From positions 124,001-188,000 of the forward strand of contig JAIWNE010000047.1 in NCBI GenBank assembly GCA_025331445.1: 64,000 bases of DNA, read 5' to 3'. The DNA is from Blakeslea trispora (lineage: Eukaryota; Mucoromycota; Mucoromycetes; Mucorales; Choanephoraceae). Shown piece after piece: positions 1-13,018 of the stretch. How positions within the stretch are numbered: position 1 is the first letter of the stretch; each line of letters starts with the position of its first letter. Below the pieces are notes generated by a model. It did no database searches, had not been told where the DNA came from, and was given only the letters and a program-made list of their open reading frames with translations. Position numbers and translations under genes: made by a program.

Positions 1-148
1 CAAGCTTATTAAAGGTCTTTTCTTTAGCAAACACTGATAACGTATTAATAATGAAGCAAAGGCAACTGGGGTTTGAAAGGATTGGGCAATGGCATACGGG
101 GGCTAGGTTTTGATTAATACAACAGTCAACTATATTAATAAAAATAGG

Positions 149-229
149 AAACTACTATGGGCATACTGCTCTGGCGTGTCGTTTCTCGCAGTCATCCTCA
201 ACATAGAGTATGACCCCCACCACCAGATG
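149..229 (+). repeat. Left terminal inverted repeat of the MULE-type element
   Basis: This segment pairs with the reverse complement of 3850-3931. It starts AAACTACTATGGGCAT and contains CTGCTCTGGCGTG and the 17-nt block ending CATAGA. Mismatches are clustered in the middle, consistent with an old insertion. Confidence 0.75.
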
Positions 230-2667
230 AGTTGTAGGTTTTAAGATTTTTTTGCTTGCATGTCAGGAACCAGAGCTTCCAATTAGCAGCACTTCTTTTG
301 TTTTTCTTGATGCACTTTTTTATACTTTACTGCTATTCAAATATCCAACCCATCTTATCATGAACTGAAGTCATTTGTTTATGACAAAGATGAATGTTTT
401 TCACTTCAAGGTGAGAAAGCTATTTAGTAAACCATGAGCTATATACTAATGCTTGATTAGATTATTATGTTGTTTCTTTTAGAGGATGTAACTGACCCAG
501 AATATTGAGAATTGATAGACTCTATCAGGGATTGTAACTCAAACTAGACATAGCATTGCTCTCTTTTTTTTCAAATAAGAATTTAATTCATTCTTATATC
601 AAATAACCACTAAATTATCGTTTTGGTGAAGTAATTTCAAGTGGCTAACTGACACTTCTTAGACTACTCAGCATTGAACGAAAAAGCTGATAGTAATTTT
701 CTTGCATGTTGTTGTTTTCAAGTGCTGAAAGTACATACACAAGACTTACAAAATCAAGAAAAAAAAAATCAATCTGTTGACTACGTTCATTTGGGTGACA
801 CAGCAAAAAGCATGATTTCTGTTATTGAACATTGCCTTATTTCTTCTTTCAGTCTACAAATCTCAAGGTTTTTGGCAAAGAATCTAAATCCTTAAATCAG
901 CAAACACAACCTGCTGCTTGAGTCGAGTTTTGTCCACTTGATTTCAAACATGCAATTAAGCATAGTAGATGAATGTGTTGAATTTGGCTGATATTTACAT
1001 GCCAATGTCTTTAATGAAAAAAAAAACAGCAGTGTATTCCCTTTTTTTCTCTCCCCTTAGACTATAATAATTTTCATTTTCATTAAGTATACACACCAAC
1101 CGAAGTCAGTGCCAAAACCTCCCAAAAAGGAAGGAAAAGAAGGCAATATATAATACGCCGGCTCACATTGAGTATGGCATGCTGTCCCGTGCAGCGCTAC
1201 CATACAGCAATGATCATGAGGCGGATCCCTGTTCAAAGGGAGTGCAATAACAATCATCGTCATCCTCCGGTTAACTTGCATACTTAGCGCTTCACGGGAA
1301 GGAAACTAAGTGCGTCGCCAAAGACGATACATAACCATTTTTAAGAGATCAGGTGTATGCAGCTGCCCAACAATGAACAAACATACTCAAGCGAAATTCC
1401 TTCACGACAATGAAGCCGATCATTGGAAACTTGGCAGAGCTCGACTCATCAGTCCGCGTTACTATCACAGCTAGAGAGCTGCCCAGTCCCAAACGTACTA
1501 TAATCAGAGTTAGGATAAAGAAACAGAAAACAAGAGGGAAAAGGTCCCTTTTTATATCTTTTTTGACAAGACCAAATCACATGTTATTTTGACTGCTAAA
1601 TTTTTCTAGCAGTCCTTGATGGGACTTGCTTTTTTGTGATTTCCCACCCCCTTGTGCTTTTTGCTTTCTCCTTACTATTTTGTAGGAGAAAATAAGAAGA
1701 AGCAAGAAAAGTAAGAAAGAGTAAAGAGCTACAAAGAAAGGATGCAGATTTCCTTGACATTTACTTTACTTCCATAAACAAACTCCTTTTCAAAAAAGCA
1801 TGGATTATAGTGATACTTGTCCAACCACTTCAAGATGATGGTCAGTGCGCATAGACTCCGCTTCAAGTTCTTTTCTTTTTATGCCCAAGAATTTGAAAGG
1901 CTCCTAATCTGCTCTCTTATTCTATTATATGAGCATCACAAACTCTTTTGTTTTCAAAAGTTAACTAACGAGAGGTTTAATTTGGCTGAATTTGCTACGC
2001 TTGTTCAAGATGGAGGTTGTCACTCCATCAAGGTTAATCTCTTTCTTAGACTTGTTTTCTTACAGCGAGTGGTTGAACAGTAAAAGCTGACTATACTCTG
2101 AAAAGAAAAAATATCAATATATTCCGTACCAAGACTTGAAATATTATACATAAAACCAAAAAAGTTTCTGTTTTCTTTTCTAGCTACTGTGTTAGAAAAG
2201 AACTTGTGAGGATCTCGACATCAGTGTCTATAAATGCTGAGATCACGAGCGAATGATTTTGTATATGAGCACCATCGGGAATGCAGTCAAATCGAATGAT
2301 ACTAGATAGCACCACTGGTTGTTTTTGGCCAGTAGGGAAAGATTACCCATCAATCATAAAATGATGCAACAATAGCCTTTCTTATATCCTTATCTGTGCA
2401 TAGAGGATAAAACTTTGCTTGGACAATCTAATTTTTTAAGCTTCTCGAGTTTCACTGAAAGTTTAAAGACAATTAAATAAAGGATGACATTATAATATCT
2501 ATATGTCAGATTATCTAGCAGATAAACCATATTGATAAGCAAGTAAAAATCTTTGAGCAAAGGTGCTAGACCCAAAAAGCTTCAAACGAGCGACATAAAC
2601 AATATTTGTTGCGAAACTAAAACGAAGATACATTATAACTTGTCATTAGAAAAAAGCAACAGTTGAT

Positions 2668-2835
2668 TTGATTGATAAAATTGAAAGTGAAAATTATAAG
2701 GTCACCTACACCCTTAATGCTGTTGGTTCTCTTACTGGTGTATCCCTCATCAATAATTGCATGGTCAAAAATTCCAAAAGATTCAATAAAGTAACCATCA
2801 TTGATACTACCTATGGCACAAGCAGTTTGAACATG
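2668..2835 (+). pseudogene. MULE transposase fragment (first catalytic Asp region)
   Basis: A reading frame starting LIDKIESENYKVTYTLN reads through GSLTGVSLINN and VTIIDTTYGTSSLNMP before similarity stops. In MULE transposases a segment of this kind (scrutiny of a foreign DNA-binding partner, then hydrophobic beta strand with D-[AT]-T-Y) begins the DDE catalytic domain, and the Asp here would be the first catalytic residue. The frame runs on to a stop near 2934 but loses the expected sequence. Upstream at 1803-2083 another open stretch (LTNERFNLAEFATL) may be the FAR1-like N-terminal part, which is weaker. The placement between the inverted repeats supports a transposase origin. Confidence 0.5.
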
Positions 2836-3849
2836 CCAGGAAGATGGCTAAAGGACAAACAGAGGCCTAGGCTGCTAAATTTGAGCTTGGAGTTTTTTTT
2901 TCTCACTGTAAGCATTCAACTGAAAAGGATGTAGACTTCCCTTAGAGATTCTATTGAATTCAAGGTGTGATCGTCTAAAAGCTTTAGACGACTTCTTGTT
3001 CATAGCAAAAACAAAAGAGCAAGGAAAATGCTACGCGACTGTGGTACTCTCAACCTTGTATATTCATTCCTTGTTATATATGCAAAATAAAGAACAATGA
3101 GTTTTTGGATATTGTGGTATACCCCTTCTTGATGAAATTAATTCACTTTTTACAAGAAAGAAATCAATGTAAACTAACGTTTGTGTTCATTGTAAATTGG
3201 GAGCAAAGAAAATGCCCAAGGGTTATGAAAGAAGTAATCGTCTTCATGGTCCTTTACAAAGTCTTCTTCTACACTGCCATCGTATTCAAGCAAGGTTCTT
3301 TTGCTAGGGTCAGTAATTTTGTTTTACCTTCAGGCTGTAATATTTTTCTTTACCTTCAACCCATACAGGGCAAGCAGGGTCGACTCAAGGTTATCTAATT
3401 CTTTTTTTGATCTTGGTGTGCTCAACTTCTTTCCGGGAAGAACAACATCTACTCCTTCATATCTTCTTAAATAGTAGATGCACCCTCTTGTTCCTGTTTC
3501 TTTTTTTTTGTTAGCTGTTGTCTTCATTTTTGTATAAAAGCTTACCACACCAGTCCAGTGACAAAATGTTACTTGCTGCGCCTAAATAAGTATTGTATAC
3601 TTGAAGAGATTTTGTACAATGAATACTTTTTAATCATTGCGACAAAGTCTCTGGAGTACTTCTATTATCCTTCGCTTCGGATAGGCAGAGCGGCCCCCTC
3701 TTACTATTGTACAAGACAACGTCGTTTCGTCTTCCCATTATATTCTTACAGTTGCCTTTGACATTTGAACTTGTTTCATTTTGAATATTCATCTTCTTGC
3801 ACGATTCAGTAGACTTCTAAATATCAAAGCCTACAACTCAAAAACAAAA

Positions 3850-3931
3850 CATTTGGTGGTGAAGATTCATAATCTATGTTGAGGATGACAGCAAAAAAGA
3901 GCACGCCAGAGCAGCATGCCCAGAGTAGTTT
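3850..3931 (-). repeat. Right terminal inverted repeat of the MULE-type element
   Basis: Read on the minus strand it starts AAACTACTCTGGGCAT and follows the left repeat block by block through CACCACCAAATG. The match resumes as AGTTGTAGG after a short insertion. Confidence 0.75.
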
Positions 3932-4327
3932 TATTTGGGTCAAATTATCTTGTGCCAATATGATAATAAAATCATATATACTATGTTAATAGCTTCTTTT
4001 TGTTATTACTTTTGTTACAATTTGATGAATCTGAACAAAAAGAAGCAAATGCAAGTATAAGGTGTGATATTTTATAGTTTCAATTGCAAAACAGAGTATG
4101 ACTTCAAAGAGACACCCAAAATATCTGCCCTCTAATAAGAGCAGGTCTTTCATTTCAGCAGTCATTTTTTAGGGTCAGACACAAAAGTACCTGTGCTCCA
4201 CGTACATTTTTCTCTTTTTTTCTTTTTTCATCTCAAACGACATAAAAAAGGATAAAACAAAAAAAGAGAAAAAGAACTTTTATGCAAACTCAAAGAAAAT
4301 TATGCCATTGATTTTACATGAACAAAG

Positions 4328-7300
4328 ATGCAGTCTAGTGTACCCTCAGAGTTAAATAAACCTTCAAATAATCGCCGTCGCCGCAGAAGACGTCCCAGAA
4401 ATAAAAGAAAGCAAAACAAGGTCGAAGAGCAAATTGAGATAGAAGTGAAAGACTTGGATCTTGGTGACCTAACAGCGTGAGTCATTAATGCCTTGTTTAA
4501 TGAAGGCCTGTAATATACAACATACTGAAAAAAACCTTGTTGTCTAGTGAAGCCCATGCTTTAGAGAAGCAATTGACAGAACTTCAAACACAACTTCAAA
4601 TTAATTATTCCAATATCCCGAGTAAAGAAAAGGGTCGTATAGCTAATGCGATCGCGACAGAACAGATAACCACTACAGAAGACGAAATCAGTTATGTTCG
4701 TAGTAGTCTAAAAAAGACATATCGCCAAATCATCAATACAAATCTCGTTTATGCTAGCACTCATCGCATCGAAGACAAGTTATGGCGCTATATATTTTAT
4801 GCCAGCATTGAAGAGATACGAAGCAAATTGCGTCAAGCAGAAAAGGGAAGTGATACAAAGAATCTTCAGAAAGCTCTGTCACAACGTATCGATACTGCCT
4901 TCAAGTTTTATCGAGAGTTGAATCAGACCATCAAATCAACTTATCATATCGCCGACACAAAGGTTTTAGGCATTGACCTTTTTCGACAAACATCTGCTGT
5001 TGATGAAAAAATAGGCGCACTCCTTCAGTCTGATTACAACTGTATGGGCGATTTAGCTCGCTACCATGCGCAACAAGCCATGGCCTCAAAAGGTGCAAAG
5101 AAACTAATTCTGGAGTATTGGTCTATGGCCAAGACATGTTATCAAAAAGCTGTAGATGTCTATAGAAAAAACGGCAAACCTTATTGTCAGTTAGCTTTGA
5201 CGTCCATGTCCAATGGCAACGTTATGGATGTCGTATGGTACTATTGCATGAGCTTGGCTGTTAAGCAGCCTTCCAATGTTGGCCGAGACAATCTCAAGTC
5301 CTTTTACTCCAAGGTTCGGTTTCATTTAGACAAGCCGCAGCAAGAGTCAGCCACTGCCATCGTGTCTAAATTTGCAGAGGCTTTTCTTCACATGCATCGT
5401 ACAGTCATGTTCAATCAAAAGAGTCCTGAAGAGTTTGATGCGATGCTACCAATTGCTCTACAACTAGGTGAAGGGCTAGAAATGCTGATATTATCTCTAG
5501 GGGAAAAAGACGAAAAGGTAATCTGCAAGACGACACAATCAACACTTCAAATTGTTCGCACTACCTTGACACGTGCTGTTACGATCTTACTTATCTCTAT
5601 CTGGATTGCGGGAGAGCGCCTAAAGGACAAAGCCAACTATTCTGCCCGACCAGTCATCTTGATGTCTCAAATCCATATGTACACATTCGCTTTCAACATG
5701 CTAGCTGGAGTATATCGGTCCTCACGTCAAGCATTGGAACAGATAAAAGAAAAGTTAGATGAGAAGACCTATACTGATTTGGAAAGTTTGGTAGATGATA
5801 CCCTTTTACCAGGTCTAAGCATCTGGTCCTCCTTTATTAGCACAAATTTGACTCCATTGGCTCAATACTCCATGACAGCTGCCAACGATGTTAGAAATAG
5901 GGAGCCCCAAAAGAAAACGCTTGTTAAGGTAAACCTCATTCAACTATTTCTTTTTTTTTTCTTTTCACTTATTCTGATATGTGCATTGAATACTAGTCTA
6001 TTCAATCTTTGCTTTCTCTTTTAATCAGTCATCCCTCATTCCCAGATCCCGTGCTTCATGTGCTACCTCCAACCTATCCTGTTTCTGAAGATCTTCTCTT
6101 GCTTGGCTTAGTTCCTCTTTATAGCTTCCACTCTCAAATAGATTTCTTTAAAGAAGCCATGTATGAAGTAATGGATGAAAAGAGCCCTGTTGCAAGAAAA
6201 CAAGTGCGTTGGGGACGTATTCGTGAGATGATCAAGAAGTTTGCTGATTCCAATTCATTTGATTTTATTCAATACAACACTGCAGAACAGAAATACAGCG
6301 TGATTGACGAGAATGCAAAGCGACAACAACAGAATCGGTTCATGAAAGCCTTGGCTACACAACGTTTAATGGAACAAGTCTCCTCTTTAGAAAAGAATGT
6401 AAGCCGCATGTCGCTCAAGTCTGCAGAGAATGATCGAAGCCAGCTGAATGCTAGAGAGAACAAGAAACGATACATCTATACCTGTGTGGTAGACATTACT
6501 GCTTTCTTGGATGGCCTTAACAAAGTCAAGAGATGGGCCAGTCAAACGTTGAATGCAGATAGGCGATCTCAAACAAGCATCTTGGAAGTTGTTGTTCCAT
6601 TGGATGTGATTGATGTACTAGATAACCACAAGAAAGGCACATCTCACATGAATATGCAAGCACGTGAATCTATTCGATTTTTGGATCAAAAGTTGTTGAG
6701 CAAGACAGCAGATGCTATGCCTACTACCTCTTATCTTCGTACACAAAAAGTCAATGAAAGACTAGCTGATTGGAGCGATGCAAAAGAGTTTTGGATTGGC
6801 GAAGAGAGTCGGTCAAATGTTGTTGATAATTTGCTATCAGAAGAAGATCTAGATGATGGCGATCAACAGCACAATGATAGCGAGGACTTGAGTGATGTTG
6901 AATCTGTTAGCTCCGAAGACGACGACTTGTTTAAATCTAGGAGACGAATGAACGATTCAGCATCAGAAGATGAAAGCTCCGAAGAATCAGAATCAGAATC
7001 AGAATCAGAATCAGAATCAGAATCAGAATCAGAATCAGAATCAGAATCAGAGTCAGAGTCAGAATCGCAGTTAGCCTCAGAAGATAAAGAGGCAAGAGAA
7101 GTATACGAATACGATGAGCATTTTGCTGAGGGAGAAGACGAAGATGCACCTTATACACTTGAAGACGTGCCTAAAGCATATAGACCTATCCTCAGTTGCT
7201 TGCTATTCTACTACAGTAAGCAAATAAGCGCGGATGGGGTCGAAAAGCTCGTACTAGTAACAAATGATGAGAATCTTGCTTGGTGGGCCGAGCTTTTTGG

Positions 7301-7412
7301 TAATGTCAAGACTGGCAAACGCTTGCTGATCAAGTCAGTTAACGAATGGGATCAGATGGTGAGCAAGCTGGATTTTGAAAGAGAATATGAGTATTCTTGG
7401 AAACAACGCTAG
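4328..7412 (+). CDS. EST1/SMG5/SMG6-like protein: 14-3-3-like TPR domain plus C-terminal PIN domain
   Basis: Three exons, 4328-4476, 4548-5928 and 5997-7412, join in phase to about 981 residues. Exon 1 is very basic (a run of eight Arg near residue 17). Residues about 50-480 are the helical EST1/SMG7-type region, with typical segments such as EDKLWRYIFYASIEE, LEYWSMAKTCYQKAV and GKPYCQLALTSMSNGN. Residues about 670-975 are a PIN domain: VVDITAFLDG, VVPLDVIDVLD and LVTNDENLAWW give acidic residues at three positions that correspond to the SMG6 catalytic triad. A Ser-Glu repeat (about residues 837-866) is inserted inside the PIN domain. In the family these proteins act in nonsense-mediated decay and telomere biology. 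The mix of SMG5-like layout and conserved acids leaves SMG5 versus SMG6 open. The ATG at 4328 is the only one joining in frame through the first intron. Confidence 0.88.
6985..7066 (+). repeat. TCAGAA hexanucleotide repeat encoding a Ser-Glu run
   Basis: About thirteen tandem copies of TCAGAA/TCAGAG lie within the PIN-domain exon and encode an alternating Ser-Glu tract. It sits in an acidic linker rich in Asp, Glu and Ser and is likely length-variable. Confidence 0.85.
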
Positions 7413-7881
7413 ATCTACACAGTTTGTTTTAATATACAATGTCTTGTCTTTTTCTACAGTTTGAAAATACCCAAGCAGGGGCGATATATTAAACAGCTAA
7501 GGAAACAAAAAAGATAGAAAGAGGTTACAAGTAAATGCGTAAAGAAACATTTGCCTTATTTTTGTTACTGCACAAAAAAAAAAAAATACTTGTTATAAGC
7601 AATAAAGCCAACCTTTTTTTTTTGCATAAAGTACTCTATTGCGCTTAGCTTTATGTTTGGTTGCAATAAATGACTTGTTGAATTGCAGTCAATTTGTCTT
7701 TTTTTTTTTATGCAGAAAAAGAACAGAATAAAAAAATTACATGATCTAATCAATAAGTCTGTGTATTCATCATGCTTATGTTGTCATTGGACTAAAAAAA
7801 AAAAAAAAAGTTATGTATGCGTGTATTACATAAAGTTTTTTTTTTATTGCAATTATTCCTTGTTTAACAACAATGTTAAAT
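7413..7881. other. Intergenic, convergent 3' ends
   Basis: This lies between the stop of the PIN-domain gene and the stop of eL14. It holds several A and T homopolymers (7569-7586, 7794-7809) that probably mark the two facing 3' UTRs. No gene is seen. Confidence 0.6.
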
Positions 7882-8662
7882 TTATTGCTTCTTGGCAGCC
7901 TTAACAGCGGAACCGACAGCGAAACGACGCTAAGGAAGAAAAAAAGAAAATATTATTAAATCTTGATTCTTCTGCCTACACAGCCAAAACATCTCTCTCT
8001 TTCTTTTTATTCAACTTACTTGGTTCTTGAGCTTGGCCAACTTGAAGCGGTCAAAGTCGTTCAAGTTAGCACGGACCTTGCGTTGTTCGATCTTTTGGGC
8101 CCAAGCAGTCTTGTTCCAGGCAGCAACAGTTTCGTTCTTTTCCAAAGCCTTAGCAAGAGCAGCCTTACCAATGTTACGGGGAAGGTCCTTGAGGACAAGA
8201 GGAGTCAAGACCAAACGCTTGTAGGCGAAAGCTTGACGGACAACACCAGTGGTGGGACCATCGATGAGAGCACGGTTGTGGTCGATGATGTCAACAATGA
8301 CAGCCAACTTACCGGCATCGGCACCGTGGTTGATGAGGACAACACGGCCAACTTCGACTTGACGCTTGAAAGAACCTTGCTATAGTAAAAAAGAGTGTTG
8401 TAAGTAAACTTGTGCAAGTTCCGTCTTGTTTTTCCTCTTTTTTCTCTTCTTTTTTTTTAATGAACCCCATCTCTCTTCATTCGCTCGTTCTTTATATTGT
8501 TTATATAAGCTGGATTCAAAAACAGTGTGTTTTGTCTCTTTTTTTTCGAGAGGTTGCATCATAGGTTGAATCCATCGCATCTATCAATCCATCGTTTTTT
8601 TTCTCTTTCTCTCCCTTTCTCCCTCCTTCTCCTATTCGTTTGTTATTGATACGTACAACCAT
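7882..8662 (-). CDS. RPL14: 60S ribosomal protein eL14
   Basis: Complement of exons 7882-7929, 8020-8379 and 8657-8662, giving 137 residues. The body matches eL14: [10 protein letters not shown] near the N-terminus, [20 protein letters not shown], then [10 protein letters not shown] and [14 protein letters not shown], ending [15 protein letters not shown]. eL14 is a structural protein of the large cytosolic ribosomal subunit. The first exon is inferred to be only two codons (ATG GTT) before a 275-nt intron with a GTACGT donor. This fits both the phase and the short N-terminus of other eL14 proteins, but it has no independent support. Codon use is strongly biased (GTC, CGT, AAG), as expected for a highly expressed gene. 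The motif TCCGGAC at 8754 lies about 95 nt upstream of the start. Confidence 0.93.
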
Positions 8663-11600
8663 TGTTATGGATTATATAGTCAGAGAAAGAACGTTGAATC
8701 TGTCGAATTCAACTACTCATTTACAGACCTCCAAGAAAGAGACTTCTTACCGATCCGGACATCTGGCTAAAATTGGCCTAACGCTTGTATAAAAAATTAA
8801 ATGGCCAATTAGAATGTAGGAAATGCTATAAACTTCAAACGCAGCACTTCGGATGATGTTGAGCAAAGTACTTTGGCTTATCATAATGAGCATCAAACAA
8901 ACATTGTTTGTAGGCAACTGTAGACAAAGGAGATAATTCAATTCAACCGTGCCAATGCGGCTTTTAGATTATCAACATTAAATGAAACCGAAGCTATATA
9001 ACATCAATGAATGTAGATCCCTCTTGTACTCTTTTGAAGACAAGAAATGCATTGAACAATATACATTTACAGATCTGACGCTTATAGTGACAAAGATCAG
9101 CAAAAAAAGTACTAAGCCTATTCATTTTATCTACCCTTTTCTTAAATCGTGAGTGAATTTCTGTCATAACAAAGTGTACTTTAAAGTCTTTCTGATTGTC
9201 CCAAAGAAAAAAGACAGTTTCAAATCTGTAAAATATTCTCTCTATTTTTATGGTCAACAAACGTACTTTCTAATTGGAGTAACACTATGTTACATCGATG
9301 GAAATCAAATAAATTGTTTAGAAAGTTCAAAGACATGCCAGTCATTTTCTTTAGAAAGACAATCATAATTCAAAATACTCTTTACGGTTACAGTTGTGGT
9401 ATTATGCAAGTAAACACAAAGCTTCATGAACTATTTCTAGCTTCTTGTTTTGTAGATTAAAAGAGCCAAAGTCCAAATGATGTAGTCTCGTTAACGAAAT
9501 CAACATTTGATATTAAACAAAGCAGTAGAAACTTACCAGATTCAAGGAAATCTAAGCTTGTAAATGATAAAAGACCTTTCTTTGGGCATACAATCAAAAC
9601 ACTATTTTTTGTTTAATTGAGCCCAAACTGATGCTTAATGATGGTTTGAAATTAGTTTATTCATGCAAAATTAACACTTTTTTTTAAACCACAGACTGCA
9701 AATCTCATGAAAAAGTTCTACAATGTTTTTAATTAAGGAGACAATGTATGCTTTGATAGTCCCTTTTAACCGTAAATTGGATCAAATTTTGTGTATCATA
9801 TATCTTGCTACGCTTGCTTGTTTCTCAAACAATCCAATATCTAATCATGGTACAGGAAGCTGTTTAGAAGGAAAAAGGTACACCAAGCTCTGAATCCACA
9901 CACACATTATGCATGTATAACATTCGAATCAATCTTATTTGAGGACTTACTCGAACAACATTCAAGGCAAAAATAGAAAGTAAGCTTAAAGGTAAAACTA
10001 ATAGCTAAAATTCATCCTTCTCCCTTAATTTTTTTTGGTGTAAGCATGGTAATGAAGAATACAGAAATTTTTGGGTCAACAGTTGAGATCCCCTTCTTAC
10101 AAGTATTAGTTTGTTCTTTTGAACCAATAGAAAACCTATTTTATAATTATCTGCTTTTTTTAATGTCACCCAAATTCTCTGGTATAGAAAGTTAAGATAA
10201 TGAATTGTCAATCAATCATTTCGAGCACTGTGTTTCAATAAGTAATTTTAAAGGCAAATGTGCCTCTTTTGTATCATTTGGGTTCAAATACCCTTCTTTC
10301 ATCTAAAATAAAGAAAAAGAAAAAGGGGGGGCTGATGGTGGTTACATGGTGTCTAATCTCTGTTGGTTGTATCAAACCCAGCTTAGTTTGAGTGATTGAT
10401 AGCATATTTATTTAAACTAAGATGAGGGTCTGCAAAAGACAAGGTTCTGTACAAATCGAATGTTACTCAATTTTGTCAATGCTATCCCTCTGTTTTGTAC
10501 TACTCTGAACCAACCTTGGGCTTTTTGTATGTTGCCATGATACAAACTAGCATCTCTTTTTCTATGTGATTTCTAATACTTTCCCCCTTCTTCATCTGAT
10601 TGGCATATGCATCCCCCCTTTTTTCTGTTTTGTATAATTAAACGACAGATGTTTCAAGTAGATAAAAAAACAAACATGGTCTTTGAAAAGATCCTTCACT
10701 TATTTCGAGATCCGCACTTCTTTATGAACCCATTGTGGCTGCTTTCATTTCTTTTTTCGCATTTTTGACCTTTCAAAAAAAAAAAAGAAAGAAAGAAAAA
10801 TGCTTAGATGACAGACTGTAGAAAGAAGAAACAAACAGTACTACAGTATGATTTTCTACATATACATTTGATTTCTTTTCCAATCATGAAATGGCTGTCA
10901 ATCTAGTCAAGTACAACATATAAGGAAATTGTATTAAATTGGCGACCGACTCATCATGTTTGTAACACTTTTGTTTGTATTGATTGTGAACAAGGGCAAA
11001 GGCTTCCTCATCTTGTTCATAGATACATCTTTGTCTTGTAAAGGATGACACTCAAAAGATAAGGCAAGAGAAAGGAGAGCATTTAATACGCAACCAAAGA
11101 ATAATAATAAGAAGAAAAAAAAAGACACAAGATAAGGCTATCTGTGGGCAAGCATGACGAGTGTATCACTCTGTATTCTCTTCTTAACTTGATCGGATTG
11201 TACAGGTCCTGCATCTTTACTTCATCGGCTAAAACTCAAGGTCCCAGTTTCAACTTGACTTGGGTTAGGTTATTTTTAGATGGTATAAGGACATTCAAGA
11301 TTGTAAAAAGTAACCATGATCCTGCTCATCTTCTGCAACCACCACATTTGTTGATAAGTTACCATACAAACTCGAGAAAAAAAAAAGAGAGAGAAAGAAA
11401 GAAAGAGATCTTGAGTGATGATGAGAAGCATTTAAATTCATTCACTTTTCTTTATGAAATTCATGTCTAGAAAGGTAGGCCTTTATCAGAATAACGCAGC
11501 TAAGGGTTCAACTAGAAAAAAATTCTCCAAAAAAAGAAAAATAAGTCTATAGCTTACGATACTAGTACCAGAAGCTCTTTTACGTAGAATTTTAAAGGGG

Positions 11601-13018
11601 ATCTTTCCACCAGATTTAGGTCAAGTTGTTTTATACTTAGTTTTAAGGTTGATTGGATTTCAAAGATCTAAGCTTGTGAACCATGTAACAAAGCCAATCA
11701 ACTTACTTTAATCAAGCACGAAGCTTATATCTTTCATTATTCTGGGCTTATTTAGGTTTGGAAAGAGCTCACTGCATGACATCAGTCAACAAAGAGTTGT
11801 CCAACAACAATCAACTCTCCCCCCCTATTTAATAATAAAGCGTTTAATTTACGGGAACATGTTATTTTGAATAACAGACTTCATTGTTTCTTTTTTTTTT
11901 CTTTATGGCTACCTGCTTCTTAAAGAGAATGATGACAATACAGAGCTTGTTATCTTTGCACATCACTGTTAGCAGCAGAAGAAGAAAAGAAGGGGATGTT
12001 GGCAGATTTTAAGATAAAAAAAAAGTTAAGCCACTGGCTTGATTTTAGCAGAAAGGATCAAGTCAACAAAATGAATACAATGAAAGAATACAACTAGACA
12101 AGAAATCAACATGAATAAAGATACAAAAAAAAAAAGAGAGTTTGCAGACTTGTCAAAAAAATGATTTTTGATGGTTGTTAAAGCGCAAAAATCATCATGG
12201 CATCAAGTCATTGGAACTTTAAGAGTTTGAACAAAATGTTCATTATAAAGTTGCCTTTCTGTTCTTTCGAGATACATGAGGCTAATTGGGCTCTATAGTA
12301 AAGGATACCAAGAAGGGAGAGGGGGTTAGTGCTTGACAGAACGATGTTACTAAAGGACATCGCATTGATATGAACAAAGAACGCAGATCTACAGTATGCG
12401 CACGACAAGGGAGCTTTTTTGTTTGTACTGTTTGCGGATATCTAAAATACATGTAGAACAATAAATGCATCTTGGGCTCTCATTCAATATTAATTATATG
12501 CATCTGGATAACTAAAAAGGCGTTTACGCAATCAACCGAATTTTCTTTCTTTTTTTTTTTGTACCGATAAGGTATATCAATTAAAAATAACACAGTTGGC
12601 TTTTATTTTTTTATTTTTTGAGAGGGTCATGTTGCTATGCTGAATCGTGTTACAACAAATCGTCATCAGCCCCATACTGAAAAAAGTATCAGTCTGTAAT
12701 TAACACATACCATATATGGGGTACATCTTGTTTCATTAGCAACAAAATGTATTCTTGCTTTTAAGATCCAGAACAAAGGTGAGAAGCCCGAACAATCAAA
12801 AAAGAAAGGGTAACGTATTGGACCAGTAGATTTGCAAAATCCTTGTAAAGAAAGGATGACAAACAAGCAATCCTTTATTTGTGCTCCGGTTGTTTGTTTC
12901 TATAAATATCAAATTTTGAAAATATAAAAATTCTGTTCAATTTTTTTTTTTATTATTTACCTTTTTTTTTTTTCTTTTTATATCATAATATTATAACGAT
13001 TTACATATAAAAAGAGGA
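8663..13018. other. 4.3-kb gene-free AT-rich region
   Basis: Apart from the eL14 promoter at its left end and the promoter of the secreted-protein gene at its right end, I see no convincing gene. Open frames are under about 110 codons, lack recognisable domains and are not joined by good splice sites. Simple A/T and purine tracts are common (for example 10781-10800, 11376-11405, 12124-12139). Confidence 0.5.
8754..8760. promoter_or_regulatory. TCCGGAC element upstream of eL14
   Basis: This is an exact copy of a 7-mer also found upstream of P0 (29684) and eL36 (42573). It lies about 92-98 nt upstream of the inferred eL14 start codon. A role as a ribosomal-protein promoter element is inference from this co-occurrence. 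Confidence 0.4.

Larger units (their letters stand above)
149..3931. mobile_element. Decayed Mutator-like (MULE-type) DNA transposon with terminal inverted repeats
   Basis: The left end (149-229) and the reverse complement of the right end (3850-3931) align over about 80 nt. Shared blocks include AAACTACT, a 13-nt block CTGCTCTGGCGTG and a 17-nt block from GTCATCCTC to CATAGA. A further match (AGTTGTAGG) follows a 10-nt gap. Inside, on the + strand, a reading frame at 2668-2835 contains VTIIDTTYGTSSLNMP, the pattern around the first catalytic Asp of MULE transposases (usually IDATYKTN..NMPL). No intact transposase survives because stops interrupt all frames. No convincing 9-bp target duplication is visible at the borders, so exact ends are uncertain. 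The repeat pairing is seen directly; the MULE assignment rests on one motif. Confidence 0.62.

Noticed and set aside
6937..7158. Minus-strand frame of repeated Leu-Ile
   Set aside because: Antisense reading of the TCAGAA repeat in the PIN-domain gene.
11144..11470. 108-codon + strand frame in the large gene-free region
   Set aside because: No domain, an internal poly-purine stretch, no splice partners; within chance length for this interval.
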